From contig JAWPMT010000007.1 of NCBI GenBank assembly GCA_033344775.1, positions 677,843 to 741,842 on the forward strand: a stretch of DNA of 64,000 nucleotides, in the 5' to 3' direction. Positions 7,936 through 17,185 of this stretch are shown here, piece after piece. A model generated the notes under the pieces. That model was not told where the DNA came from and searched no databases. It was given only the letters and a program-made list of their open reading frames with translations. The position numbers and the translations under genes were made by a program. The stretch comes from Cytophagales bacterium (GTDB lineage Bacteria > Bacteroidota > Bacteroidia > Cytophagales > Cyclobacteriaceae). Every line of letters starts with the position of its first letter. Positions within the stretch are counted from its first letter, which is position 1.

Positions 7936-8990
7936 AGTTGCTGCATGACTAAATTGACCAATTTTTCGGGACCCTCATGAAGTACATCAGTACACAATAG
8001 TCCAGTTTCGTCTTCCAGTTTTTGACATTCACTTGCGATCTCATTGGATTCCATACCTTCATGATTCAAGGTAATGGCAAGGACTTTTTTCCCGGAGATC
8101 ATTTCAATGGCAGCCATCTGCTCTTTGATGGGCTGAATCGGATAACCAGGGAATCCGTCGTACTCTAATCGACGTGGAGCATGTTGCAAAATGACAAAGT
8201 CGGGCCTTCCTGCAGCCAGGATTTCGAATCCACCAGGATACGCCGGATTCATCAGGCTACCCTGACCCTCAATGACAATAGCATCCGGATCCTCATTTCT
8301 CCAGGCCTCATGCACGGCATGTTCAATTTCACCACTCACAAAATCGTTGATCAGGGAATCCATGACCATCGCATATTTAGCGCCCTGCATCCAGCCTGTT
8401 TGGCCTGTACCGATCATTTCAGCCTTCTTGCCTGCAGCCCTTAATCCATGAACGATGATCCAGGCTGTAGTCCGCTTACCGACAGCTGAGTCGGTGCCCA
8501 GTACCGTTAACTTGAGGCAACTGACCTCTTCAATTTTACCCGTGAAAAAATGCAACTCATCTCTCTCAGGAGTTTTCCGAATGTCTCGAAGCGTGCAGCC
8601 GTTGGCTTTGGCCAGGTTTACCAGGCCAGGATCTTTGTACATAAAGTCGTGAAGCCCCGAATCCACATTTAATTTGTTTTCTATGGCTTCCAATACGTCC
8701 TGTCTTGCGTGAAAGGGAAGTCTTCCGCCATCAGGGGCAAGGCCCATCACAAAGTACTGAATGTCACCCAGCAACTTAAGTGCCTCCCGGAGGCTGCCGA
8801 ATATGGGGATACCATTTTTCTTACCGTCCAATACTTCTCCTGCATCTTGACCTGCGTAGTTTGAATCTATCACCCCAAGTACCTCATAGCGCTCTGTAAA
8901 TCTGACTAATCCATGAGCTGTCTTGCCATTGGGTGTATTGAATGCGCCTTCGCAGTACACGATCGCATTGCCATCTATTGCTTTTCTCAT
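7932..8990 (-). CDS. DUF1611 P-loop protein, DgcN-like
   Basis: A 352-residue protein that matches the DUF1611 layout: a Rossmann-like N-terminal domain (about 1-145) and a C-terminal P-loop domain with GTDSAVGKRTT (165-175) and IVIEGQGS as the Walker B-like strand. One family member, DgcN, is reported as a D-glutamate N-acetyltransferase that works with the racemase DgcA. The epimerase two genes downstream is a DgcA relative, so a D-glutamate-like catabolic step is the leading idea, although the two other operon members are not part of that described pathway. It is coupled to both neighbours by four-base overlaps. Confidence 0.88.
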   Translation of the reverse strand: MRKAIDGNAIVYCEGAFNTPNGKTAHGLVRFTERYEVLGVIDSNYAGQDAGEVLDGKKNGIPIFGSLREALKLLGDIQYFVMGLAPDGGRLPFHARQDVLEAIENKLNVDSGLHDFMYKDPGLVNLAKANGCTLRDIRKTPERDELHFFTGKIEEVSCLKLTVLGTDSAVGKRTTAWIIVHGLRAAGKKAEMIGTGQTGWMQGAKYAMVMDSLINDFVSGEIEHAVHEAWRNEDPDAIVIEGQGSLMNPAYPGGFEILAAGRPDFVILQHAPRRLEYDGFPGYPIQPIKEQMAAIEMISGKKVLAITLNHEGMESNEIASECQKLEDETGLLCTDVLHEGPEKLVNLVMQQL

Positions 8991-10045
8991 TTTCTACTGG
9001 TAAGGATCGCCACGTAGCGATCGGATTCGAATTCGTTTTCCTGATCTGCTTGTAAAAGGGCCACTAATCCCGCCGTAGAAGCGGCAAGTACATGGAGGCC
9101 TTCTTTTTCTTTAAGGAGCCTGGACGTCTTCAGCATTTTCTCATCGCTGATGTTGAATGCATTTCCTTTTGATTGCCGGACTGCATATAAAGCTTCTTCT
9201 CCATCGAAGCTATGCCAGTTGATCAGGGGCTCGTTTACGGCTGTTTCTTTGATCTTTTCAGGAACAAGGTCCACGCAGTTTTGGAGTCCTTTTTTGAAGG
9301 ATTGAACAATTGGATTCTTTCTGGTGGATGATGCTGCTATCATCAGGGGTATTCTTGAAGTCTTTCCGCGTTTATACAGACTGACAAAGCCCCGGTAAAT
9401 ACCGGCGAGTAGGGTTCCATTGGATACAGGGACCGCCACGATTTTTGGGGCATCCCGCAACTGATCATAGATCTCATTGGCGATCTCGGCATAAGCCATG
9501 ATCTGCAGGGGTGTATTGGCACCTCCGGGGTTGGCATCGTACCATTCATGACTGGCAGCCATTTCACTTGAAATCCGTACGGTATCCTCATAAGATCCGG
9601 CGATCCGATGCACTTCAGCGCTGAAATTTTCCATTTCGGCGATGCGCTCGGTATGATAGTTTTTGGGGATGTGAATGATGCATTTAAGTCCAGCCAGACT
9701 CGCTGCTAATGCCACTGAAGCACCATAATTGCCACAAGTAGCAACAGCAATGGAATCGTAGCCCCGTCTAAGGGCATCCAGGCATTGTGCAAATGCAATG
9801 CGATCCTTTTGTGTTCCGGTGGGATTGCCTCCTTCGAATTTCAAGTAGAGCTGCCTGATTCCTGCCTCTCGTTCAAGGTTGCGGGCTCGTGATAAAGAGG
9901 TGTCGCCTACCTCTATGTTGATGATGTCTTCGTAGCATTCTACCCGATCTACCAGAGACAGGGTCCGATCCTGCACCATTTCACTCAACTTTTTGGATTC
10001 GGGTGAAATGGTATTGGACGTGGGTGCCGGATTTAAATGTTTCAT
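8987..10045 (-). CDS. Threonine-synthase-like PLP-dependent enzyme
   Basis: A 352-residue fold-type II PLP enzyme. The Schiff-base lysine is Lys80 in GNPTGTQKDR, the phosphate-binding glycine loop lies in PVSNGTLLAG, and ATCGNYGASVALAA is the substrate and cofactor loop typical of threonine synthase and related beta-replacing enzymes. It is shorter than canonical threonine synthase and lacks the usual N-terminal extension. It is also the first gene of an otherwise non-threonine operon. A beta-elimination or beta-replacement on an amino acid is likely; the substrate is not deducible. The start is ATG at 10045, 51 bases after the stress promoter. Confidence 0.87.
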   Translation of the reverse strand: MKHLNPAPTSNTISPESKKLSEMVQDRTLSLVDRVECYEDIINIEVGDTSLSRARNLEREAGIRQLYLKFEGGNPTGTQKDRIAFAQCLDALRRGYDSIAVATCGNYGASVALAASLAGLKCIIHIPKNYHTERIAEMENFSAEVHRIAGSYEDTVRISSEMAASHEWYDANPGGANTPLQIMAYAEIANEIYDQLRDAPKIVAVPVSNGTLLAGIYRGFVSLYKRGKTSRIPLMIAASSTRKNPIVQSFKKGLQNCVDLVPEKIKETAVNEPLINWHSFDGEEALYAVRQSKGNAFNISDEKMLKTSRLLKEKEGLHVLAASTAGLVALLQADQENEFESDRYVAILTSRK

Positions 10046-10096
10046 TTTTACGTATATGTGACGATCAAGGTCTGATGGTCGCGATTCTTGTGAGGA

Positions 10097-10123
10097 TTAG
10101 ACGTGAAGGGACAGGAAAGTCAC
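10097..10123 (-). promoter_or_regulatory. ECF-like stress promoter for the four-gene metabolic operon
   Basis: Minus strand: GTGACTT (10123-10117), 13 bases, CGTCTAA (10103-10097). It is an exact consensus match placed between the groEL terminator and the PLP-enzyme gene, 51 bases before the start codon. Confidence 0.78.
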
Positions 10124-10177
10124 AGGATACTTACGAAGATTTTCTATCTGGGTCAAGCGCAGTTCATGGTCGACCAA

Positions 10178-10214
10178 GCAAAAAGTCCTGCCGAATGAGA
10201 CAGGACTTTTATTT
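10178..10214 (-). terminator. Intrinsic terminator after groEL
   Basis: On the minus strand AAAGTCCTG and CAGGACTTTTT flank a ten-base loop, forming a nine-base stem followed by a T run. It lies just after the groEL stop and separates it from the next promoter. Confidence 0.85.
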
Positions 10215-10233
10215 GTATGCGGGTTGTTTAATT

Positions 10234-11856
10234 CTAGTAATCGCCCATTCCCATATCCGGGAGTCCACTTCGGGTCGCTTTTTCAGGCAGGTCCGTAACC
10301 ACACACGCAGTAGTCAGCAACAATGAGGCGATAGAAGCTGCATTTTGCAAGGCCAGACGAGTCACTTTCGTAGGGTCAATGATCCCTGTTTCAATCATAT
10401 GGACATATTTGCCTTCCCTCGCATCATAACCAAAGTCTGCCTGTCCATCTCTGACTTTCCGGACCACTATTGAGCTTTCCAGTCCGGCATTTTCCACTAT
10501 GCATCGAAGCGGGGCTTCCAGGGCCGCACGAACAATATTGATACCCGTGTTCTGATCTTCGTTTGCTCCGGTAAGCTTATCCAGCGCCTGAATAGCACGA
10601 ATGTAGGCGACTCCACCGCCTGAGACCGTGCCTTCCTCCACAGCCGCACGAGTGGCATGCAGAGCATCATCCACCAGGTCCTTTTTCTCCTTCATCTCAA
10701 TTTCGGTGGCAGCGCCTACTTTCAACACAGCCACACCCCCGGATAATCTGGCAAGTCGCTCCTGAAGCTTTTCTTTGTCATAGTCGGAGGTGGTGTTCTC
10801 TATTTGAACCCGGACCTGATTGATCCTCTCCTTAATGCTGCTTTTTTGACCATTCCCGTTGACCAGTATGGTATTGTCCTTATCTATGATCACTTTTTCA
10901 GCTCGTCCAAGATGGTCCAATGTCGCATTTTCGAGCTTGTATCCCTGTTCTTCGGAGATGACCACACCTCCGGAGAGTATGGCAATATCCTCCAGCATGG
11001 CCTTGCGTCGGTCACCAAAACCTGGAGCCTTTACAGCCGCTACTTTCAATGTGCCTCTGATCCTGTTTACGACCAGTGTAGCCAATGCTTCGCCATCAAT
11101 ATCTTCCGCAATGATCAGAAGTGGTTTTCCTGTTTGCACAGCTTTTTCAAGAATTGGCAACAGGTCCTTCATCGAAGATATCTTCTTCTCGAAGATGAGG
11201 ATGAATGCATCTTCGAGCACCGCTTCCATTTTTTCTGTGTCAGTGACGAAATATGGGGACAGGTAACCTCGGTCAAACTGCATACCCTCCACGATGGTCA
11301 CTTCTGTTTCAGTGCCTTTGGCCTCTTCTACAGTGATCACACCATCCTGGCCTACTTTGGCCATTGCATCCGCGATCATTTCGCCTATGGACTCATTGTG
11401 ATTCGCCGAAATGGTGGCAACCTGTGCGATTTCTCTGGTATTCTGGATGGCCTTTGACTGCTGTTTCAGATCTTCGATCACTGTGGCTACAGCCTGATCG
11501 ATCCCTCTTTTCAGGTCCATTGGGTTGGCTCCCGCTGCCACGTTTTTCAATCCATGCGAGAAAATGGACTGAGCTAAAACTGTCGCAGTAGTCGTGCCGT
11601 CCCCGGCATCATCGGCTGTTTTTGAAGCTACTTCCTTGAGCAACTGGGCACCCATGTTTTCTATCCGGTCTTTCAGTTCAATCTCTTTGGCAACGGATAC
11701 ACCATCTTTTGTTACCGCAGGGGCACCGAACTTCTTTTGAATCAGGACATTTCTGCCTCTGGGACCTAGTGTCACTTTTACGGTGTTGGCAAGTACGTCG
11801 ACACCTCTTTTCATCTTGTCACGAGCGGTGACATCAAAAACTATTTCTTTCGCCAT
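10234..11856 (-). CDS. groL: Chaperonin GroEL (Hsp60)
   Basis: A 540-residue chaperonin that folds client proteins in an ATP-driven double ring with GroES. Conserved signatures include [12 protein letters not shown], the ATP-site [13 protein letters not shown], the apical domain and the signature [12 protein letters not shown]. The C-terminus ends [11 protein letters not shown] and lacks the flexible Gly-Gly-Met repeat usual in housekeeping GroEL, so this may be a second, stress-specialised copy; the window cannot show whether another exists. It begins seven bases after groES and ends before a strong hairpin. It is transcribed from the stress promoter upstream of groES. Confidence 0.98.
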   Translation of the reverse strand: MAKEIVFDVTARDKMKRGVDVLANTVKVTLGPRGRNVLIQKKFGAPAVTKDGVSVAKEIELKDRIENMGAQLLKEVASKTADDAGDGTTTATVLAQSIFSHGLKNVAAGANPMDLKRGIDQAVATVIEDLKQQSKAIQNTREIAQVATISANHNESIGEMIADAMAKVGQDGVITVEEAKGTETEVTIVEGMQFDRGYLSPYFVTDTEKMEAVLEDAFILIFEKKISSMKDLLPILEKAVQTGKPLLIIAEDIDGEALATLVVNRIRGTLKVAAVKAPGFGDRRKAMLEDIAILSGGVVISEEQGYKLENATLDHLGRAEKVIIDKDNTILVNGNGQKSSIKERINQVRVQIENTTSDYDKEKLQERLARLSGGVAVLKVGAATEIEMKEKKDLVDDALHATRAAVEEGTVSGGGVAYIRAIQALDKLTGANEDQNTGINIVRAALEAPLRCIVENAGLESSIVVRKVRDGQADFGYDAREGKYVHMIETGIIDPTKVTRLALQNAASIASLLLTTACVVTDLPEKATRSGLPDMGMGDY

Positions 11857-11863
11857 GTTCTTA

Positions 11864-12175
11864 TCAGACTAGACTTTCCTCCAATACTTCCTCCGCACTG
11901 ATCACGCCGTAGACATCTGTCACTTTCATGATCAGGTATGCTTTTCCTTGTAGTTGTATTTCCGTACCAGCATACTTTCCGTACAACACGACATCTTCCT
12001 TACAAAGCGTCATTTTGTTGTCTTTGGTCCCTGGCCCTACGGCGACAACCTGACCTTGCTGCGGGTTTTCCTTAGCGGTATCAGGTATGATGATCCCTGA
12101 GCTGGTCATCTCTTCGGCAGGAACAGGCTCCACCAGAACCCGATCTGCCAATGGTTTGAAATTTATTGTTGACAT
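11864..12175 (-). CDS. groS: Co-chaperonin GroES (Hsp10)
   Basis: A 103-residue lid protein for GroEL. The mobile loop is seen in [18 protein letters not shown], followed by the conserved GQVVAVGPG turn and [21 protein letters not shown]. The start is ATG at 12175. The transcript has a leader of about 120 bases whose promoter-proximal part is nearly identical to that of the small gene at 4107-4304, plus a second small hairpin (GGTCC-GTA-GGACC) near 12211-12223. A temperature- or ligand-dependent leader is a possibility. Confidence 0.97.
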   Translation of the reverse strand: MSTINFKPLADRVLVEPVPAEEMTSSGIIIPDTAKENPQQGQVVAVGPGTKDNKMTLCKEDVVLYGKYAGTEIQLQGKAYLIMKVTDVYGVISAEEVLEESLV

Positions 12176-12230
12176 TTTGTGATTAACCTATTTGATAAGT
12201 AATCTCTTTCGGTCCTACGGACCTGTAGTT

Positions 12231-12301
12231 TAGGCAATGAACCGGGCCGTCCCATGTCGCATGTGGCCGCCCCGTTCATCCTTTTCCTAATCTCATGATG
12301 A
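12231..12301 (-). promoter_or_regulatory. Structured 5' leader, copy B (groES)
   Basis: This is the second copy of the leader at 4315-4386, about 94% identical. In the transcript TGAAC pairs perfectly with GTTCA here, where copy A uses a G-U wobble, which supports a conserved stem. The block begins at the promoter and covers the first half of the groES leader. Confidence 0.6.
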
Positions 12302-12328
12302 TTAGACGGGCAATTGGCAATAAGTCAC
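12302..12328 (-). promoter_or_regulatory. ECF-like stress promoter for groES-groEL
   Basis: Minus strand: GTGACTT (12328-12322), 13 bases, CGTCTAA (12308-12302), an exact consensus match. It lies back-to-back with the hsp20 promoter 58 bases away on the other strand. I saw no CIRCE-type inverted repeat here, so HrcA control is not suggested. Confidence 0.8.
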
Positions 12329-12385
12329 TCTCTTTCTTCATGATTTATGAAAGATTCCAATAGAAAAAATATTTTACTGTGTCCT

Positions 12386-12412
12386 GTGACTTTCTATATG
12401 ATGTTCGTCCAA
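12386..12412 (+). promoter_or_regulatory. ECF-like stress promoter for hsp20
   Basis: GTGACTT (12386-12392), 13 bases, CGTCCAA (12406-12412). It differs from the consensus at one -10 position and ends 18 bases before the hsp20 ATG. Confidence 0.75.
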
Positions 12413-12430
12413 ATGAAAATTTGAAAAGAA

Positions 12431-12865
12431 ATGAACCTGTTAACAAAAAGAGGGGATTTGTTCCCTTCAGTTTTCGGAAACTTCTTTGATGACTTCTTCA
12501 AAGATGACTTTATGACCCCTGCCTTTGTAGGCAACAACGTCCCTGCAGTAAACGTGAGCGAGGAGAAAGATCAATACAAGATAGAGGTGGCTGCTCCCGG
12601 AATGGAGAAGGATGATTTTAAACTGAACCTGGATCATCGTGTATTGACGATCTCTTGTGAAAAGAAAAAAGAAGAGGAGAAAAAGGAAAAGAAGTACACT
12701 CGAAAGGAGTTTAGCTTCACATCCTTCAAGCGGGCTTTCACGCTTCCTGAATCCGTGAATGCGGAGAAAATCGATGCTTCTTACAAAGAGGGTATCCTGC
12801 ATATCAACTTGCAGAAGAAAGCTGAAGCACAAAAAGCCGAAGCCAAAGCCATTAAGATCTCATAG
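12431..12865 (+). CDS. Hsp20 / small heat-shock protein
   Basis: A 144-residue alpha-crystallin-type holdase that binds unfolding proteins without ATP. The alpha-crystallin domain spans about 35-135 (VNVSEEKDQYKIEVAAPGM, then the conserved EGILHINL near the end), and an IKIS tail supplies the C-terminal I-x-I type anchor. A Lys/Glu-rich loop (about 75-90) lies in the middle. It is transcribed divergently from groES, each with its own copy of the stress promoter, and probably also drives the CutA-like gene 121 bases downstream. Confidence 0.96.
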   Translation: MNLLTKRGDLFPSVFGNFFDDFFKDDFMTPAFVGNNVPAVNVSEEKDQYKIEVAAPGMEKDDFKLNLDHRVLTISCEKKKEEEKKEKKYTRKEFSFTSFKRAFTLPESVNAEKIDASYKEGILHINLQKKAEAQKAEAKAIKIS

Positions 12866-12986
12866 TGTGAGATTGTAGTGAGTGGAGCGTCCGGTGCGTC
12901 AGATCAACCATGAAATCTGGCCACCGGATTGTTATCCTGCTCCTTATCCATTTGAACAACAATGTATACCACGGAACTCTCCGACT

Positions 12987-13298
12987 ATGATCCTCTTACA
13001 CATCACGACTTATCGCAAAGAGCAGGTGGACGAAATTATCCCCTTACTGACTAAAAAACGGCTGATCACCGGAGTGACCGTAGTGGATGCCACTTCCTTT
13101 CTAACAGGGAAAAGCGAACCAGAAGCTGTGGCTTCCAGTCTTATCATTTGCCGAAGTAAAGTGCTCCTGTTTAGTACCATCGAGCGGTTACTGAAAGAGC
13201 TGTACGGCGCGGAGCTACCGGCCATCTACGCCATGCCCATTGTGAACATGGACCTTCATCATGAAAAACTGCTAAGGAAGCGATTGATAGAGGTTTGA
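12987..13298 (+). CDS. CutA-like protein
   Basis: From the ATG at 12987 the product is about 103 residues, the usual CutA size. It shows the family pattern: a beta-strand start (ILLHITTYRKEQVDEII), a central segment, and the closing helix-strand pattern LLKELYGAELPAIYAMPIV, which corresponds to the hallmark 'elHpYevPeIialpv' region. An in-frame GTG at 12882 would add 35 residues that do not fit the family. CutA proteins are small trimers linked to divalent-metal tolerance, but their biochemical role is unsettled. Similarity is moderate, so this is a family-level call. It follows hsp20 and may share its promoter. Confidence 0.65.
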   Translation: MILLHITTYRKEQVDEIIPLLTKKRLITGVTVVDATSFLTGKSEPEAVASSLIICRSKVLLFSTIERLLKELYGAELPAIYAMPIVNMDLHHEKLLRKRLIEV

Positions 13299-13418
13299 AT
13301 TTTTAGTAAGCGTTAAATCTTAATTGCGAAATGGGTGCTCAATGAATACCTTTGGACTTGTCAAAGCTAATTTAATTAGTAAAAAATGCTAATATTTTTA
13401 GTATTTTAGCTCCTTAGA

Positions 13419-16397
13419 ATGAACGTCACACTTGAACAGGGACTTGCAAATTTTGAGATGCTGGAAGAAGGAACACTTGCTTCCGGTCTTGTGGCTGTTC
13501 AGGAATCTAGCTCTCTGGAATCCCTTTCTGTCGACGAATTCATCTCAGTTGAAAGTGCGAGGAAGTACAAAGCTGATTTTGTTTACTTTCGGAAGTTTGA
13601 AAATCGCCCTTCTATTCCGCAGGTTTTCATTTACGATTTCACCACTAAAATTGAGAGTGAGCATGAATTAATCAATCTTCATCGCCAACTCTATAGTGCA
13701 GCTTTAGTTCCAATGTTCTTTGTCTTCACTAAGAAGGATGTACGGATTTTTAATTGCTTCGATAGTCCTTCGAAGGGAGATCAGTTAGTATACAAGCCTC
13801 TTAAAACCATCGCGTTTGCTTCCGAACTCTCTAAGGCCGTTCATAAGAAGACACAAAAAGAATATGAGGCCTTTTCTGCGCGATATTTTGATAATGGAAC
13901 ATTCTGGGAAGAGTCTAAATACAGTAGTTATTTTAAGTTCAGTAATAGCGCTTATGAGAAACTACTGACTGAACTCAAACAAGCTCTTCGGGATATTATA
14001 AAATCAAAGATGTTACCCGCGACTGTGGCCAGAAAAGTCATGGTAACTTCTATTCTAATAAGGTATCTCGAAGAAAGAGAAGATAACGAGGGAAGAAAAG
14101 TATTCCCTGAGGAATTCTTCGCGCGTTTTGTTTCGAATGGTCAGAATTTTACGGATGTATTTGCTGTTCGAGGAGCCTATTTAAAGTTGTTAGACTATTT
14201 AGCGAAACACTTCAACGGAGGAATATTTCAAGTAGATGACAAAATACGTCAGATTCTTTCTCAGGCTGATCTCTCTAGGTTTGGGTTGTTTTTAGAAGGC
14301 AAGGCTGAGGGAATGCAAAGGGTTTTGTGGAAATTGTATTCTTTCAACGATTTACCTGTCGAATTGATCAGCAATATCTATGAAGAGTTTTTAGGAAAGC
14401 AACCAGGCGTGGTTTATACACCTCCATTTTTGGTGAATTTTCTTCTGGATGAAGCCATGCCCTTGCAATCAGATGTCACCGATTTCAAGATTTTAGACCC
14501 GGCTTGCGGCTCTGGAGTATTTCTGGTAGGGGCTTTTAGGAGATTAATACACAGATGGAGAGCAAATAACAATTGGGAAAACCCATCACTTAGTACACTA
14601 AAAAAACTTTTAAAGAAGAACATCTTTGGTGTAGAATTAAATGAAGACGCGGCTGATTTAACGATTTTCAGTTTAAGCCTTGCACTTTGTGACGAGTTAA
14701 CCCCACTACAAATTTGGGAAGAACTTCAATTTGACAACCTTAGAGAGGATAATATCATTTACGATGATTTCTTTAGAGTTTTAGGTACTGATAGAATTCC
14801 TGAGGATTTTGATTTAATCATTGGAAACCCTCCGTTTGAAGAGGAACTAACTCATGCTGCTAAACTAGTAGACAATAAAGCCTTCATCGACAGGAATAGC
14901 ACTTTTCAGAAGAAATCAGATTTCGTCAAATTACCAGGCAATCAGATTTCCCTTCTTTTTCTTGAGCAATCACTGAAGCATTGTAAAAAGGGAGGTCTGA
15001 TCTGTCAAATTCAACCAACTGGTCCATTACTTTACAACAATACATCCGTTAAGTTCAGAAGACTACTATTGGAAAGTTATCATGTACCACAGATTATTGA
15101 TTTTACCCATATCAATCGAATCCTATTTGGGAAGAAGGGAGATGTTGGTACAGCAGCGATCTTTCTTCAGAATCAATCACCTTCATCGGAAAATTTGTTA
15201 CATGTTACTGTTAGGAGAACAAAGCCGCATAAGGAGAAATTATTTTTCGAACTGGATAGCTATGATTTCCACTACATTCCAAGACAATTAGCATTGGATG
15301 ATTCTCTAATTTGGAAATCAAACTTTATTGGTGGGGCAAGAGTACATCATCTGATAAATAGACTATCTAAGAGTAAATCGTTAAAAGAGTATTTATCGGA
15401 AAGAGTTTCAAGAGGATGGGTTGCGAGTGAAGGCTTTACTGCAGCAACTAGTAGAGATATTGAAAAATTGAAACGATTAAGTAATGGTGATGATGAAGAT
15501 GAGTTTCGAAAATTCGAAAAGAAACTAAGTGCTCCATTTATTTCGAATAAGAGATTTTTACCCACTGAAGCTCTTACTAACGATGGCATCAAAAGAGAAC
15601 TTTTGCAGGATCACTCGCCAACAAAATATTTTCACAGTAAAGGTAAAAAGAATGTATACGAAGCTCCACATATTCTAATAAAGGAGGCAGTAGTAGATAT
15701 GAGTGTTCCTATGGCCTTTTGTACTGATGATCTCAGTTTCAAACACCGTATTGTTGGAATACATGCTCCTGAGGAATCGAAGCAAGAATTAAGAAGACTT
15801 TATGAAGTACTGTCCAATTCTAAAGTGAACTTATTCTATTTTGCTGGAACAAGTTCAGAATTCATGATTAATAGATCCTCTGCATTTTTGAAGAAAGATC
15901 TTGATAATTTTCGGATTCCAGATGAAGGCCAAGACTTTTTATTGAGCGAGTTCGAAAACATTCTAATCAATGATTTTTGGAAATTCCTACTTGAATTCAG
16001 AAGGAAAGGAGAAACTTCAAAAATTTTAACCCAAGACGCGGATTTAACAGACCTACACAAATTCCAAGATATTTATTGTAAGATTTTAAGTAAAATTTAT
16101 CCTACAATCAGACCTTACGAACATTTTGAAACGAATTCCTTTATCTGTTGCCCTTTTTATTTTGGAGAGAAATCACCACAAATTGATTTTTCAAACACCA
16201 CAGTTACAGAACAACACTTACAGGAATTAGTTAGGAAAAGTCTAAATACCAATTTAAGGCTCACCCGGATAGTAAGGATGTACAATTCCAATGTAATCTA
16301 CCTTATCAAACCCAAGAAGCTTAGGTATTGGCTTCAATCCATCGCACTGCGCGATGCAGATGAGACTTTTACTGATTTGAGGAAACAAGGATACTGA
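13419..16397 (+). CDS. N6-adenine DNA methyltransferase, Eco57I/type II R-M-like
   Basis: A 992-residue protein. The AdoMet-binding motif I DPACGSGVFLV is near residue 361 and the catalytic NPPF near 470 (DLIIGNPPFEEE), the order of N6-adenine methylases. A helical region with VYTPPFLVNFLLDEAM precedes motif I, as in type I, IIG and Eco57I-like enzymes. The C-terminal 450 residues probably carry target recognition. The N-terminal 150 residues have no nuclease motif I can confirm. The coding sequence is visibly richer in A and T than its neighbours and carries no stress promoter, suggesting acquisition by transfer. It overlaps the next gene by one base (TGATG), so the pair forms a unit. Confidence 0.88.
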   Translation: MNVTLEQGLANFEMLEEGTLASGLVAVQESSSLESLSVDEFISVESARKYKADFVYFRKFENRPSIPQVFIYDFTTKIESEHELINLHRQLYSAALVPMFFVFTKKDVRIFNCFDSPSKGDQLVYKPLKTIAFASELSKAVHKKTQKEYEAFSARYFDNGTFWEESKYSSYFKFSNSAYEKLLTELKQALRDIIKSKMLPATVARKVMVTSILIRYLEEREDNEGRKVFPEEFFARFVSNGQNFTDVFAVRGAYLKLLDYLAKHFNGGIFQVDDKIRQILSQADLSRFGLFLEGKAEGMQRVLWKLYSFNDLPVELISNIYEEFLGKQPGVVYTPPFLVNFLLDEAMPLQSDVTDFKILDPACGSGVFLVGAFRRLIHRWRANNNWENPSLSTLKKLLKKNIFGVELNEDAADLTIFSLSLALCDELTPLQIWEELQFDNLREDNIIYDDFFRVLGTDRIPEDFDLIIGNPPFEEELTHAAKLVDNKAFIDRNSTFQKKSDFVKLPGNQISLLFLEQSLKHCKKGGLICQIQPTGPLLYNNTSVKFRRLLLESYHVPQIIDFTHINRILFGKKGDVGTAAIFLQNQSPSSENLLHVTVRRTKPHKEKLFFELDSYDFHYIPRQLALDDSLIWKSNFIGGARVHHLINRLSKSKSLKEYLSERVSRGWVASEGFTAATSRDIEKLKRLSNGDDEDEFRKFEKKLSAPFISNKRFLPTEALTNDGIKRELLQDHSPTKYFHSKGKKNVYEAPHILIKEAVVDMSVPMAFCTDDLSFKHRIVGIHAPEESKQELRRLYEVLSNSKVNLFYFAGTSSEFMINRSSAFLKKDLDNFRIPDEGQDFLLSEFENILINDFWKFLLEFRRKGETSKILTQDADLTDLHKFQDIYCKILSKIYPTIRPYEHFETNSFICCPFYFGEKSPQIDFSNTTVTEQHLQELVRKSLNTNLRLTRIVRMYNSNVIYLIKPKKLRYWLQSIALRDADETFTDLRKQGY

Positions 16398-17110
16398 TGT
16401 TAGCAGATGGTGTGAAAAATATCGGTAATGGAGAAATCTCCAAAGGATTAGAAGTAGATGCTTCTATCCATGCCGTTGTGCACTTTATTGATCAATATTT
16501 TCCCCGATTTGCCGAAAAAGTTAGAGGAGAAATTACAACCAGTGAAAGTTCCTTGACGGATAAATTGTGTACTTATTTTAATCGTCAGGCTTCCGAATAT
16601 CCATTTTTCTTTCAACCTGAGAAGCTTCAGGACCATACAACCGGACAGAGTGCTCGAGCCGATCTGGGTACCATGTCCCAAAACGAGAATATGGGAGTTG
16701 GGGATTATAGTTATCAAGAGTGGGAATCATTCTTTGCGATAGAAGCAAAACGGCTTCCGACACCAGGACATAATCGACAAAGAGAATATGTGATTGGTCA
16801 AGAGAAAGAGAATGGTGGAATTGAGAGATTTAAGAAAAGAATCCATGGTAGCGATTTAGAATACTCTGCCATTATCGCGTATGTCCAAAAGGAAGATTTC
16901 GAATATTGGTATATCAAAATAAATGATTGGATTGGGGAGCTCATTGCGAATACCAGCGGTGAATGGAAAGAGGAAGATAAATTAATCAAAACGCCGAGCT
17001 ATTCAGGACCACTTGCCAGATTCCAATCTGATCACCAGAAGAATACAGAAGAACCGCCCGATAAGATTAGACTATTTCATTTTTGGATTGCTCTAGCAGA
17101 AGAGGAATAG
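16397..17110 (+). CDS. Putative PD-(D/E)XK nuclease partner of the methyltransferase
   Basis: A 237-residue protein I do not recognise as a named family. A nuclease-like pattern is visible: Asp89 in ARADLG and, 27 residues on, Glu116-x-Lys118 in FFAIEAKRL, followed by GGIERFKKRIHG, which resembles a helix after the PD-(D/E)XK core. The gene starts within the stop codon of the methyltransferase, so the two are translationally coupled, as expected for a restriction-modification pair. It could instead be a specificity or regulatory subunit. Its composition is AT-rich like its partner. Confidence 0.6.
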   Translation: MLADGVKNIGNGEISKGLEVDASIHAVVHFIDQYFPRFAEKVRGEITTSESSLTDKLCTYFNRQASEYPFFFQPEKLQDHTTGQSARADLGTMSQNENMGVGDYSYQEWESFFAIEAKRLPTPGHNRQREYVIGQEKENGGIERFKKRIHGSDLEYSAIIAYVQKEDFEYWYIKINDWIGELIANTSGEWKEEDKLIKTPSYSGPLARFQSDHQKNTEEPPDKIRLFHFWIALAEEE

Positions 17111-17185
17111 GCAATTACCACCTTAAATCAATTGGAAAATTAGTATACAATCTCCTAGTTTCGTCATAACATATCACTCCAGCCC

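Noticed and set aside
8987-10045. Housekeeping threonine synthase
   Set aside because: The protein is short, lacks the usual N-terminal domain, and is in an operon without other threonine genes.
12302-12430. CIRCE operator for HrcA at the groES/hsp20 promoters
   Set aside because: No nine-base inverted repeat with a nine-base spacer of the CIRCE type is present.
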